Below, in pieces: positions 36,035-45,730 of a stretch of 64,000 nucleotides of DNA (the first letter of the stretch is position 1; every line of letters starts with the position of its first letter). A program made the position numbers and the translations under genes. Origin of the DNA: Acholeplasma granularum ATCC 19168. GTDB taxonomy: Bacteria > Bacillota_I > Bacilli_A > Acholeplasmatales > Acholeplasmataceae. The stretch covers positions 62,001 through 126,000 of the forward strand of contig NZ_JAFR01000006.1 of assembly GCF_000526235.1 (NCBI RefSeq), in the 5' to 3' direction. The notes below the pieces were generated by a model, which was given only the letters and a program-made list of their open reading frames with translations, searched no databases and had not been told where the DNA came from.

Positions 36035-37734
36035 CAATAAATCAAATTCTTAATGATTTAAAAATCAAACATAATGTTCAATCATTTATCCATTCTGATG
36101 AAACGAAATTAGATGGGGTTACACTTTTTTATAAAAATATACCAAGTGCACTATTATTTTTAAAACACTATGAACTTACAGGTGAAAAGTTAGTTGATGA
36201 TGGATTTAAAGTTAAAGGAACCATGATCGATTTGTCTAGAAATGCTGTATTTAAGGTTGATTATTTTAAATCTGTTATTTTAAAACAGGCACTTTTAGGT
36301 TTTAATGAAATTTGGTTATATATGGAGGATGTCTTTGAATTAGAAAATTATCCTAAGTTTGGATATTTAAGAGGAAAATATACTTTAGAAGACATTAAAG
36401 AACTTGATAACTATGCCAATAGTTTAGGTGTAAGTTTAATTCCATGTATTCAAACATTAGGCCATATGAGTCAATTTTTGCGTTGGCCAAGTTCTAGTAA
36501 GTTAAAAGACCAAAATGATGTTTTATTAGTGTCAGATCATACGTATGATTTTCTTAATGATATATTAAATTTTTGTAAAAATGCTTTTACAACAAATAAA
36601 ATACACATAGGTATGGATGAGACATTTGGTTTTTCCTTTGGTCAATACTACAAAAAGTTTGGATTTAAAGATCCTGAAAACTTATTTTTAGAACATTTAA
36701 ACAAAGTATACAGTTTAGCTAAAACTAAGGGTTTTGATGAGATATTAATGTGGTCAGATATGTTTTTTAGACACCGCTCAAAGACCGAATATTATTATGA
36801 TACAACTATTACTTTTGAAGATGAATTTATCAATAAACTTCCAAAAGATATCACAATGGTTTACTGGGATTATTATAACCATAAGCCGGAAATTTATGAA
36901 AAAATGATTATTAATCATCAAAAAATGAATCGTAAAGTTATCATGGCTAGTGGTACATGGATATGGACACGTCTTGCATATGATCAAGTAAAAACATTAA
37001 ATACAGCGACGCATGCAATAAAAATGTCAAAAAAACATGGTGTAAGTGACATTATTTTTACTCAGTGGAATGATGATGGTGCATACTGTGACTATGATAC
37101 TTCGTTTTTAGGACTATTTGATGTTACACAAGTCATGCATGATGGTATGTTAGATGAAAAGTATTTAGGTTCTATTCATGAAAAAGATTTTGATACGTTA
37201 AAAAAGGTTAGTCAAATTAGTCATTTAGGTTTTAATGCTGTAAATTTATTGTGGGATGATCTATTACTTGGAATTTACTTAAATAATTTAGTTGGATATA
37301 ACGCTGAAGCATTAACGCCTTTAATAAAAAATGTCGAAAATTACATTGAAAGCATTAGAAACTTAAATTACCCTCACTACATTTATTTAGCTAATATGCT
37401 AAAAAATAAGTTAGAACTTAGAAAAATGTTACTAAATGGATATTTTAATACACATGAATTTTTAGGTGTGGACAAAGTATTAGAAGATTTTAAACATAAT
37501 TTATTAGAAACATTAAAATCATTTGAAGATAATTGGTTAAGTAAAAATAAGGTATTCGGTCTTGAAGTATTACAAAATAGAATATTTAGTCAATTAAGAC
37601 GAGCTGATTTCTACAAACAAATCGTTTCTAATTATAACAAAGGTGATGTAATTGCCTATTTAGAAGAAAAACTATTAGAAGAAGAATACTTGAGTGAAAA
37701 ATATATGGAAAATGCATTTTCTAGTAAGCATTAA
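36031..37734 (+). CDS. Cytoplasmic GH20-like beta-N-acetylhexosaminidase
   Basis: A 567-residue protein without signal peptide. A small N-terminal domain is followed by a TIM barrel (about 65-390) with GTMIDLSRNAVFKVDYF, SLIPCIQTLGHMSQFLRW and IHIGMDETFGF. D196-E197 form the Asp-Glu pair of GH20, in which Glu is the acid/base and Asp supports substrate-assisted catalysis. WDYYNH and GTWIWTR follow as barrel strands. A helical C-terminal part (about 400-567) is of unknown role. It should free terminal GlcNAc or GalNAc from imported oligomers. It overlaps the upstream phosphodiester glycosidase gene by ATGA. Confidence 0.85.
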   Translation: MTINQILNDLKIKHNVQSFIHSDETKLDGVTLFYKNIPSALLFLKHYELTGEKLVDDGFKVKGTMIDLSRNAVFKVDYFKSVILKQALLGFNEIWLYMEDVFELENYPKFGYLRGKYTLEDIKELDNYANSLGVSLIPCIQTLGHMSQFLRWPSSSKLKDQNDVLLVSDHTYDFLNDILNFCKNAFTTNKIHIGMDETFGFSFGQYYKKFGFKDPENLFLEHLNKVYSLAKTKGFDEILMWSDMFFRHRSKTEYYYDTTITFEDEFINKLPKDITMVYWDYYNHKPEIYEKMIINHQKMNRKVIMASGTWIWTRLAYDQVKTLNTATHAIKMSKKHGVSDIIFTQWNDDGAYCDYDTSFLGLFDVTQVMHDGMLDEKYLGSIHEKDFDTLKKVSQISHLGFNAVNLLWDDLLLGIYLNNLVGYNAEALTPLIKNVENYIESIRNLNYPHYIYLANMLKNKLELRKMLLNGYFNTHEFLGVDKVLEDFKHNLLETLKSFEDNWLSKNKVFGLEVLQNRIFSQLRRADFYKQIVSNYNKGDVIAYLEEKLLEEEYLSEKYMENAFSSKH

Positions 37735-37743
37735 TTGATTAAT

Positions 37744-37818
37744 TGATAAAACGCTTACAAAAAATACTTGACTATACAACAAACTGTGGTTATAATATAG
37801 ACAGATGTATATACAATT
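37744..37818 (+). promoter_or_regulatory. Promoter with one cre-like and two dre-like boxes
   Basis: TTGACT (37768-37773), 17 bases, TATAAT (37791-37796). TGATAAAACGCTTACA (37744-37759) lies upstream. The dre-like ACTTGACTATACAAC (37766-37780, inverted orientation) coincides with the -35, and GATGTATATACAATT (37804-37818) lies just after the start site. Two sites about 38 bases apart could hold a loop or dimer pair. Confidence 0.78.
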
Positions 37819-37837
37819 AAAATAAAAGGAGATAAAA

Positions 37838-40180
37838 ATGAAAAAGATTAGTTTTAATAAAAACATCTTTACAGTATTATTGGTATTCGTATTCACACTA
37901 TTACTAGTTGCATGTGATACGGGTCCAACGGATGAAGAAGTAGTTAATGAAGCTTTAGAATCATTAACAATCGGATTCCAATCAGGGGATAATGCGGCTT
38001 CAGTAACTAAAAAAGTTACTTTACCTGCAAGTGTAGGTGATGTAACAGTTACATGGACTACAAATAATGCTGAAGCAATTGCAGCTAATGGTGATGTAAC
38101 TAGAGTTTATAAACTAGACCAAGAAGTTAGATTAACAGCTACTTTAAAATTTAATGATGCTCAAGATGTGAAAAATTTTGATTTAGTTGTTAAAGCATTA
38201 GTAGATAATATTCCACCAGCATTTATGGGTGCTATCTCAGGTAAATTAGCTCAAGTTAAACACTTAGAAACTGCAACAGTAGATTTATTAGAAGGTGTTA
38301 CAGCAAGAGATAATGTGGATAACTATGATGTGGAAATTACATTAGATACTAAAGATTACAATAAAGATGTTGCTGGTACATATACAGTAACTTATACAGC
38401 AACTGATAGTTCAGGTAATGAAACAACTATAGATCGTGATATCGTTGTTGAACCAGCACTTGATGCAACAGTTGATGCTGCAGTAATTGGTGATGACTGG
38501 GTTGAATATGTTTATAATGATACTGGTGCATTTGTTAATAATGGTACATATGGTGCTGAATTTAGAACACATGATAAATTATATGTAATGGATAAAGCAT
38601 TCTTTTCAGCAGAGTTAGCAGAACATGCTTCAGAATATCCTGGAAATGCGAAACCTGTAACGGTAGGTATACCAGTATTCCCATATGGATCATTAATTAT
38701 TACAGATAAAGACTTTAACATCATACATGCAAGATTCCAATTTGGTGTATATATTGAACTAAATGTAGTTGATGGAGAAACTATTCTAACACATACTGAT
38801 GTTGAATGGAATGAAGCAAACACAGGCGTTGCTGGTGGACATATGTTTGTTGGTGTTGAATCAAAAATACCTGAAGGTGGTTTTGTAATGTTTGCATCAT
38901 CACCAGCTCCTCAAAAAACAAGAGTCTTCTTAGTTTCTAACCTTTTCCAATCAAACTATACTGGTGGAGCAACAACTAAAGATGGCCAAGATATCTTCGA
39001 TTTAACTACTATTACATTAGAATTAAAAGAAGATTATAGAGTATTAATTCCTCTACCAGATAAAATTGGTACACCAGAAATTACTTTAAATCGTCATACA
39101 TTATCATGGACAGCTATTCCAAATGCATTAAATTATTCGTTAATTATTGATGGACAAGTTCATGGTAATGCATTAACAAGTACATCAATTGATTTATCAA
39201 CACTTGATTTAGCAATATCAGAAGATGATGGTTATGAAATTCAAGTAAGAGCAAATACACTTGATATCTTCAAGTATAGCTCTTCTGATTTATCAGATAC
39301 AATTTTATATAAAAAGGTAGTTATTCAAACTTTAGATGCTCCTGTAATAGAAGTTGATACAGAAAATACTAAATTAATTAAATGGTCAGCTGTTGAAGGT
39401 GCTGCAGAATATGAGGTTTATGTTCAAAACACAAATAATCAGCCTGGTACAGCTGGATCATATTCTGAACTTGTAGGTAAAACAACTAATACATCATTTG
39501 ATGTAACAGAGTTTACTAAATTTAATGGTGTAAACTACTATTATGTTATTGGTATAGGTATGGCAACACATTCAGATTCTGTAAGATCAAATAGAGTTTT
39601 AATTGACCAAACAGTAACAACAACAATGAATATAGGTGGTATGTTAACAGAAGTTATCGTTACCAATTATACAGATTACTTCAATAGAAGAAATGAAGGG
39701 TCTACTTCTCCAGTTAAATTAGGAAATAACTTATATTTAGTGACTGGAATTGATCAAATTACTAGTTGGGGTGGACTATACAATGAATCAGGTGGAGCTG
39801 TCGTTATTTTAGACAAAGACCTTAATGTTAAAGTGGTTAGAGGTATTTTTGCTAAAGAGACATTTACAGTAGTAGATAAATGGTTTACAGATGAATCATA
39901 CGCTGCCAACAATGCCCAAACTGTAGGATTTGGTGACTATGTTGGTACTGGAGATATGTTATTAATTGGTAGAAACGGATATAATGCAACATATATAAGT
40001 GGTGAAACAACATCAACAGCTGCAGCAAGAGATCTAGTGGCTTACCACTTCATTAATCCATGGACAACATTCCCTCAGGCAACAGCAGGTGCTCAGGGTG
40101 CTGGTAATGGTTGGAGAGCAGGAGTTGCAAACTTTATTGATCCAACATTAACTGAAATTAGTTTTGTAACAGCAGAATAA
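37838..40180 (+). CDS. Multidomain surface lipoprotein of unknown function
   Basis: A 780-residue lipoprotein (lipobox LVAC, about residues 23-26). Residues about 30-120 form an Ig-like bacterial module (VTWTTNNAEAIAANGDVTR), about 125-205 a DUF5011/HYR-like module (DNVDNYDVEITLDTKDYNKD...GTYTVTYTATDSSGNET). A unique region (about 215-400) follows, then two fibronectin-like modules (about 410-500 and 505-600; LSWTAIPNALNYSLIIDG and IKWSAVEGAAEYEVYVQ). A last unique region spans about 610-780. No catalytic motif is seen. It is the first gene after a dre/cre-controlled promoter, which suggests a glycan-capture role, but this is unproven. Confidence 0.75.
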   Translation: MKKISFNKNIFTVLLVFVFTLLLVACDTGPTDEEVVNEALESLTIGFQSGDNAASVTKKVTLPASVGDVTVTWTTNNAEAIAANGDVTRVYKLDQEVRLTATLKFNDAQDVKNFDLVVKALVDNIPPAFMGAISGKLAQVKHLETATVDLLEGVTARDNVDNYDVEITLDTKDYNKDVAGTYTVTYTATDSSGNETTIDRDIVVEPALDATVDAAVIGDDWVEYVYNDTGAFVNNGTYGAEFRTHDKLYVMDKAFFSAELAEHASEYPGNAKPVTVGIPVFPYGSLIITDKDFNIIHARFQFGVYIELNVVDGETILTHTDVEWNEANTGVAGGHMFVGVESKIPEGGFVMFASSPAPQKTRVFLVSNLFQSNYTGGATTKDGQDIFDLTTITLELKEDYRVLIPLPDKIGTPEITLNRHTLSWTAIPNALNYSLIIDGQVHGNALTSTSIDLSTLDLAISEDDGYEIQVRANTLDIFKYSSSDLSDTILYKKVVIQTLDAPVIEVDTENTKLIKWSAVEGAAEYEVYVQNTNNQPGTAGSYSELVGKTTNTSFDVTEFTKFNGVNYYYVIGIGMATHSDSVRSNRVLIDQTVTTTMNIGGMLTEVIVTNYTDYFNRRNEGSTSPVKLGNNLYLVTGIDQITSWGGLYNESGGAVVILDKDLNVKVVRGIFAKETFTVVDKWFTDESYAANNAQTVGFGDYVGTGDMLLIGRNGYNATYISGETTSTAAARDLVAYHFINPWTTFPQATAGAQGAGNGWRAGVANFIDPTLTEISFVTAE

Positions 40181-40201
40181 TAAATTAGTAATTATAACGT
40201 C

Positions 40202-40250
40202 GAACAAGCAACTTAATATTATTTTAGGTTGCTTGTTCTTACGTTTATTA
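40202..40250 (+). terminator. Terminator-like hairpin after the 37838 gene
   Basis: GAACAAGCAAC (40202-40212) pairs perfectly with GTTGCTTGTTC (40228-40238). The T content after it is moderate, so read-through into the DUF624 gene is possible. Confidence 0.7.
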
Positions 40251-40264
40251 GAAAGGTGTTTCGT

Positions 40265-40930
40265 ATGTCATTTTTTGAAAGATATGTTAATTCAAAATTT
40301 TATCATTTCACAGACTTCTTATTTAAATTGCTCCTAATTAATGTGTTAATGATCTTTACATCAATATTAGGACTTTTTATTATTGGACTACCAATAGCAC
40401 TATTGGCTGGAATATTGACAATACGAACAGTCTTAAAAAAAGGATCACCTGGTGTCTTTAAACTTTATTTTAAATATGTAAAATACGTATTTAATAGAAG
40501 TATAGTAACGATAATACTATTTATTTTACTATTATCATTACTTGGATTTAATACATATTTCTTCTATTCAGGTTTAGAACCATTTAGTTGGTATTACTTC
40601 TTAAGTTTCATGTTGATGATTTTACTATTTATGATGTCATTAGTAAGTTTTATTCATGCATTAATGCTATCTAGTGTATATGAACTAACTATAAAATCAT
40701 TATTTAAACATAGTTATTTATTAACTATTGGATTTTCGGTTAGAGGCTTACTGTTCCTAGTTGCTACATTTATGATTGTTTATACAATTATCCTTGTACC
40801 AATACTTGGAATATTAGTGGGATTAAGTAGTTTTAGTTTATTGATTTATGGATTATTAGTCCAAGGATACTCTAAAATTGAAGCACTCGAAAATGAACTG
40901 AATGAACTCATGGATGAGATGAACGATTAA
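40265..40930 (+). CDS. DUF624 (YesL-like) membrane protein
   Basis: About 221 residues with five or six membrane segments. YesL/DUF624 proteins are often found beside LplB/LplC-type sugar importers and are of unknown biochemical role. I place the start at ATG 40265 (MSFFERYVNSKFYHF), with GAAAGGTG just upstream. The in-frame upstream TTG at 40229 lies inside the terminator stem and has no ribosome site. It stands between the 37838 lipoprotein and the first importer of this locus. Confidence 0.75.
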   Translation: MSFFERYVNSKFYHFTDFLFKLLLINVLMIFTSILGLFIIGLPIALLAGILTIRTVLKKGSPGVFKLYFKYVKYVFNRSIVTIILFILLLSLLGFNTYFFYSGLEPFSWYYFLSFMLMILLFMMSLVSFIHALMLSSVYELTIKSLFKHSYLLTIGFSVRGLLFLVATFMIVYTIILVPILGILVGLSSFSLLIYGLLVQGYSKIEALENELNELMDEMND

Positions 40931-40941
40931 GAAGTATTAAC

Positions 40942-40992
40942 TTGACTAGTCAAGTCAAAAATGATATACTATTTTTGAATTGACTATACAAC
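40942..40992 (+). promoter_or_regulatory. Promoter of the importer cassette with a dre-like box
   Basis: TTGACT (40942-40947), 17 bases, TATACT (40965-40970). TTGACTATACAAC (40980-40992) is identical over 13 bases to the copy at 37768 and covers the expected start site. The spacer contains the palindrome TTGACTAGTCAA (40942-40953). Confidence 0.8.
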
Positions 40993-41011
40993 TTAAAGCA
41001 AAGAGGTTTTT

Positions 41012-43882
41012 ATGAAAAAAATAATTATAATGCTACTTTTAGTAGTAATAGGAGTAGGAATATTATTCTCAAATCAAAATAATGTAAGCGCATATACTCC
41101 GCGTAGTTATAATGGTTCCATTTATGAACTTGATAATAATGAAAATGGTACTTATAAAACGTATGTTAATAAGCAAACGGCTGTTTTCCCTAATGAAGTA
41201 GTTGATGTTGATTTGACTCTTTTTGAATATGAAAATGGTCTTGTTGAAAACGATGTTCCCTATTATGATAGTTTTCAAGATGATTTAAATGTAAGAAAAG
41301 ATGGCCTTTATATTCCTGAGTCAGGTGATATTACATTTAGTTTAAATGTTGAAAAGGCTGGTTATTATCATATTGGATTAGACTATTATTCAATTTTAGG
41401 TAGAAGTTCTAATATAGAAAGATCAATTAAAATTAATGGCGTATATCCATTTGTTGAGGCTAAATCAATTACATTACACAGATTCTTCGAAGATGCATTT
41501 AATGTATCAGAAGGTAGAATTAAAGGAAAATCAGATGTAAGACCTAGACAAAATGAGATTCATTTATGGACAACTGACACATTTAAGGACCGTGTAGGAT
41601 ATTATAATGAGTCATATTTTTTCTATTTTAAAGATGGATTAAACGAAATAACATTAGAGAGTAAAAGAGAACCGTTTGTTATTGGTAGATTATATTTATT
41701 TCAAGAAGATAAAGTGCCTACCTATGAGTCATACTATAATGAACTTTCAACCGCTGGTGCAAAAATAATTAATTCTAATTACACGATTGAAGCTGAAGAA
41801 GCATATTTAAAAACTTCTCCTTCTTTAAATCCAATAGCTGAGTTTTCCACACCTAAATTTACACCATATGAGGCATTTATTACAAGATACAATGCAATAG
41901 GTGGAAATAACTGGCGAGTTGCTGGTGATGAAGTTACTTGGGATGTTAATGTTAGCGAATCTGGTTTTTATAAATTAACATTTAAAGTTATGCAAAACTT
42001 TTCAAGTGGACAATCAAGTACTAGAAGTTTAAAAATCAATGGTAAAACACCATTTGAAGAAGCTAAACAAGTTGAATTTAGATATAGTAGTAATCTTCAA
42101 TACGTTACATTAGGTAATGATGATGCTATGTATGTATATTTAGATGCAGGAAGAAATGAAATATCACTAGCCGCTAATATAGGTATGTATGGTTCAGTTG
42201 TTCAAAGAGTTAATGTACTTATTCAAGAATTCAGATTATTTTATAGAGAAGTAGTTATGCGCACAGGATTAAATCCTGATGCTTATGCAGATTATTTACT
42301 GACAAGATATGTTCCAAACTTTAATCAAAGATTACTATCATTTGAAAATGAATTGCAATCAATTCGTGATGAAATAATTCAAACATCTGGTGGTAGATCA
42401 CAACTCATTTCAGCATTTGATCGTACTTCAAATCAAATCAAGAAGTTTTTAGAAGATGAAAAAAATGTACAAAACGGATTAAGAGAATTTGAACAAAATA
42501 TATCTGCACTAGGTTCATGGGTTATTTCAGTTTCAGAACAGCCACTTACAATTGATCAAATTATACTATCAGGTGATGATTATAAATTACCTAAAATCAA
42601 ACAAAATTTCTTTCAAAAAATGTGGCATGAAATTGTTTTATTCTTTGGTTCATTTAGAGATAATTCAGATTTTGGTACAGGTTTTGAAGTAGAAGGGCCA
42701 ACTATTGATGTTTGGGTTGGTACAGGTAGAGATCAAACTACATTCTTACGTCAATTAATTGATGAATCCTTTACAGAACAACACAATATTAATGTCAATT
42801 TAAAAATGGTTAATATGGGTGTGCTCTTACAAGCAACACTATCAGGCAATGGTCCTGATGTCGCAATTGGTGTAGATCAAAAAACTCCAGTAAACTGGGG
42901 AATTAGAGATGCGATTGTTGATTTAACAGAGTTTCCAGATTATGAAGAAGTAGCATCTAGATTTAATCCATCAGCTCTTGAAGCACTAACGTTTAATCAA
43001 AAAACATATGGATTACCTGATACAGAAGATTTTTTAGTTATGTTTTATAGAAAAGATATTTTAGAAACTGTAGGCATTAGTCAAATTCCTACAACATGGG
43101 AAGAAGTTATTGATATATCGCCACTGTTACAACGTAGATATTTAGAGTTTTATGTACCTGTATCACAAGGTGCAATGTCAACAGTATTGTATGCAATGAT
43201 TAAACAGTATGGCGGGGAATTATATCTAAATAATGGTGCAGAATCAGGAATGCTAGAAAAACCAAATATCGATGCGTTTTTAGATTTTACTAGATTATAT
43301 ACAGATTACGAATTTTCATTAGAAGCAAACTTTGCTAACCGTTTTAGAAGTGGTGAAATGCCAATTGGTATTGCCAATTACTCACTATATAATACATTAA
43401 GTGTATTTGCACCTGAAATTTCTGGTCAGTGGGATTATGGTTTAATACCGGGAAAAATTGTTGATGGCGTATTAAACAGACATTCTGTTTCTACTGTATC
43501 AGCAACTATTATTATGAATAATACAAAAGAAAAAGATGCGAGTTGGGAGTTTATGAAGTGGTGGTTATCGAAAGATATTCAAACAGATTATGCTCGAGCA
43601 ATGGAAGCAATTATTGGTTCTGCTGCAAGATACCCAACAGCAAATATAGAAGCATTTGAACAACTTCCGTGGCCAACTAAAGACTACTTAATGCTAAAAG
43701 AACAAAGACAATTAGCTGTAGGATTACCAACTGTGCCAGGAGATTATATTGTTGGTCGTCATATTGATAATGCATTTAGAGCGGTATTAAACAGTAATGT
43801 TACACCTCAAGATTCACTATATCAATATCATTTAAAGATCAATGAAGAGATTGCTAGAAAGCGTAAAGAGTTGGGCTTATGA
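41012..43882 (+). CDS. Very large solute-binding protein with N-terminal sandwich domains and no lipobox
   Basis: A 956-residue exported protein. After a signal or anchor helix (about 4-22) come two similar beta-sandwich domains (about 60-235 and 250-410). Both share SGDITFSLNVEKAGYYHIGL/WDVNVSESGFYKLTFKV and SIKINGVYPFVEAK/SLKINGKTPFEEAK, so they are a duplication. A helical, partly coiled region follows (about 420-500). Residues about 560-950 are a sugar-binding ABC lobe pair (TIDVWVGTGRDQTTFLRQLI, GNGPDVAIG, YGLPDTEDFLVMFYRKDIL). No cysteine follows the signal, unlike other binding proteins here; it may stay anchored by the uncleaved helix. It is followed with overlap by its two permeases. 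Confidence 0.85.
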   Translation: MKKIIIMLLLVVIGVGILFSNQNNVSAYTPRSYNGSIYELDNNENGTYKTYVNKQTAVFPNEVVDVDLTLFEYENGLVENDVPYYDSFQDDLNVRKDGLYIPESGDITFSLNVEKAGYYHIGLDYYSILGRSSNIERSIKINGVYPFVEAKSITLHRFFEDAFNVSEGRIKGKSDVRPRQNEIHLWTTDTFKDRVGYYNESYFFYFKDGLNEITLESKREPFVIGRLYLFQEDKVPTYESYYNELSTAGAKIINSNYTIEAEEAYLKTSPSLNPIAEFSTPKFTPYEAFITRYNAIGGNNWRVAGDEVTWDVNVSESGFYKLTFKVMQNFSSGQSSTRSLKINGKTPFEEAKQVEFRYSSNLQYVTLGNDDAMYVYLDAGRNEISLAANIGMYGSVVQRVNVLIQEFRLFYREVVMRTGLNPDAYADYLLTRYVPNFNQRLLSFENELQSIRDEIIQTSGGRSQLISAFDRTSNQIKKFLEDEKNVQNGLREFEQNISALGSWVISVSEQPLTIDQIILSGDDYKLPKIKQNFFQKMWHEIVLFFGSFRDNSDFGTGFEVEGPTIDVWVGTGRDQTTFLRQLIDESFTEQHNINVNLKMVNMGVLLQATLSGNGPDVAIGVDQKTPVNWGIRDAIVDLTEFPDYEEVASRFNPSALEALTFNQKTYGLPDTEDFLVMFYRKDILETVGISQIPTTWEEVIDISPLLQRRYLEFYVPVSQGAMSTVLYAMIKQYGGELYLNNGAESGMLEKPNIDAFLDFTRLYTDYEFSLEANFANRFRSGEMPIGIANYSLYNTLSVFAPEISGQWDYGLIPGKIVDGVLNRHSVSTVSATIIMNNTKEKDASWEFMKWWLSKDIQTDYARAMEAIIGSAARYPTANIEAFEQLPWPTKDYLMLKEQRQLAVGLPTVPGDYIVGRHIDNAFRAVLNSNVTPQDSLYQYHLKINEEIARKRKELGL

Positions 43883-44799
43883 CAAAACAATTAACAAAAA
43901 GACAAAGTATATGGAAACAAATAAAAGCAAATAAAGTTTATTATGGCATGATGGCTCCATTTTTAATCATATTCTTTGTATTTACAATACTACCAGTCAT
44001 CATGAGTTTATTCCTAAGTTTTACAACTTTCGATATGTTAAATCCGCCGAAATTTGTAGGCCTTGATAACTATACATATCTATTACTAAATGATGATGTC
44101 TTCCTAATAGCAATGAGAAACACACTAATACTTGCAGTTGTTATAGGACCTGTAAGTTATGCAGCTGCCTTTATCTTTGCATGGTTAATTAATGAATTAC
44201 CACCAAAGATTAGATGGATACTAACAATTGTATTTTATGCACCATCAATAAGTGGTTCTGCATTCTTATTATGGCAATTAATATTTAATGGCGATATGTA
44301 TGGATATTTAAATGCATTTTTAATTAACATGAATATTATTGATGCACCCATACTATGGCTAAAAACACCTCAATATGCACTTCCAATTATCATCATTGTT
44401 CAATTATGGCTGTCTTTAGGAATTAGTTTCTTATCATTTGTTGCTGGTCTTCAAACAGTTGATAAAACACTTTATGAAGCAGCTGCAATTGATGGTATTA
44501 GAAATAGATGGCAAGAACTGTGGTATATTACTTTGCCTCAAATGATGCCCCAGCTTATGTTTGGTGCTTTAATGCAAATTACAGCATCATTTGGAATTGG
44601 AACAGTTTCCACAGCTTTACTTGGTTTTCCTTCAGTTGAATATTCAGGACATACAATTATTACACACCTAATGGATTTTGGTGCGGGATCACAACGTATG
44701 GAATTAGGTTATGCATCAGCAATTGCTACAATACTATTTATTTTAATGATGGTTGCTAACTTGGCAGTTCAAAAATTACTTAGAAGGGTTGGTACTTAA
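43879..44799 (+). CDS. Sugar ABC importer permease (first importer of the second locus)
   Basis: A 306-residue permease with six membrane segments, MalF/UgpA-type. YYGMMAPFLIIFFVFTILPVIMSL is the first helix and EAAAIDGIRNRWQELWYITLPQM (about 197-220) the EAA loop that contacts the ATPase. It overlaps the binding-protein stop by ATGA and is paired with the permease at 44804. No ATPase gene is nearby. Confidence 0.9.
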   Translation: MTKQLTKRQSIWKQIKANKVYYGMMAPFLIIFFVFTILPVIMSLFLSFTTFDMLNPPKFVGLDNYTYLLLNDDVFLIAMRNTLILAVVIGPVSYAAAFIFAWLINELPPKIRWILTIVFYAPSISGSAFLLWQLIFNGDMYGYLNAFLINMNIIDAPILWLKTPQYALPIIIIVQLWLSLGISFLSFVAGLQTVDKTLYEAAAIDGIRNRWQELWYITLPQMMPQLMFGALMQITASFGIGTVSTALLGFPSVEYSGHTIITHLMDFGAGSQRMELGYASAIATILFILMMVANLAVQKLLRRVGT

Positions 44800-44803
44800 T
44801 ATT

Positions 44804-45721
44804 ATGAATGACAATCAAAATAGTATAATTTCAAAATTAAAGTTAGATAATGTTAAGAAAAAAAGAATTAAACCCAAAGGTAAGAAAAGACTTAGCCGTT
44901 CATGGCAAGGAGACCTTTTTATTGGTATCCTACTCATTGGATTTGGATTATTTAGTGCCTATCCTTTAGTATTTACAATCGCAAACGCGTTTAAACCTCT
45001 TGATGAAATATTTTTATTCCCACCTCAGTTATTTCCAAGAAACTTTACATTTGAAAACTTTACAGATTTATTTAATTTAATTGGAAATACAAGAATTCCA
45101 ATTTCAAGATATTTTTATAATACACTATTTATTACAGTTTTTGGGGTTTCAGGTCACGTATTATTTGGTGCACTTGCAGCATACCCACTTGCTAAACAAA
45201 AATTTCCAGGAAAAGCTTTAATTAATCAATTAATCGTATATTCATTAATGTTTTCAAGTTTAGTCACAGTTGTTCCAAACTATTTAGTAATATCTTGGTT
45301 AGGATTAATAGACACACCATGGTCCATTATTATTACATCATGGGGCTTTACATTAGGATTATTCTTAATGCGTCAGTTTATGGTGACTATACCAACAGAA
45401 TTATTAGAAGCAGCACGTATAGATGGTGCTGGTGAATATAGAATATTTTTTAAAGTAGTCATGCCACTTGTAAAACCAGCATGGCTAACAGTTATAATCC
45501 TTTTATTTCAACAATTATGGTCAACAGATGGTGGTGCGTTTATTTTCACAGAAAACCTTAAACCATTATCATTTGCTTTACAACAAATTGTTGCTGGTGG
45601 TATTGCAAGAACAGGTGCATCTGCAGCTGTTGCATTACTGATGTTGATTGTGCCAATTACAGTCTTTATTATTAGTCAAACTAAGATTATCGATACAATG
45701 GCACATTCAGGAATTAAGTAG
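44804..45721 (+). CDS. Sugar ABC importer permease (partner)
   Basis: About 305 residues, MalG/UgpE-type, with a basic cytoplasmic N-terminus and six membrane segments. ELLEAARIDGAGEYRIFFKVVMPLVKPA is the EAA loop. I start it at ATG 44804, five bases after the previous stop; the upstream in-frame ATG at 44753 would overlap the previous gene by 47 bases. Neither start has a strong ribosome site. It works with the 43879 permease and the 41012 binding protein. Confidence 0.86.
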   Translation: MNDNQNSIISKLKLDNVKKKRIKPKGKKRLSRSWQGDLFIGILLIGFGLFSAYPLVFTIANAFKPLDEIFLFPPQLFPRNFTFENFTDLFNLIGNTRIPISRYFYNTLFITVFGVSGHVLFGALAAYPLAKQKFPGKALINQLIVYSLMFSSLVTVVPNYLVISWLGLIDTPWSIIITSWGFTLGLFLMRQFMVTIPTELLEAARIDGAGEYRIFFKVVMPLVKPAWLTVIILLFQQLWSTDGGAFIFTENLKPLSFALQQIVAGGIARTGASAAVALLMLIVPITVFIISQTKIIDTMAHSGIK

Positions 45722-45730
45722 GTCAAGCAT

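Noticed and set aside
38512-38823. Minus-strand open frame of 103 codons inside the 37838 gene
   Set aside because: No recognisable protein or ribosome site; a shadow of the plus-strand gene.
40229-40264. Upstream start extending the DUF624 gene
   Set aside because: It lies inside a terminator stem and lacks a ribosome site.
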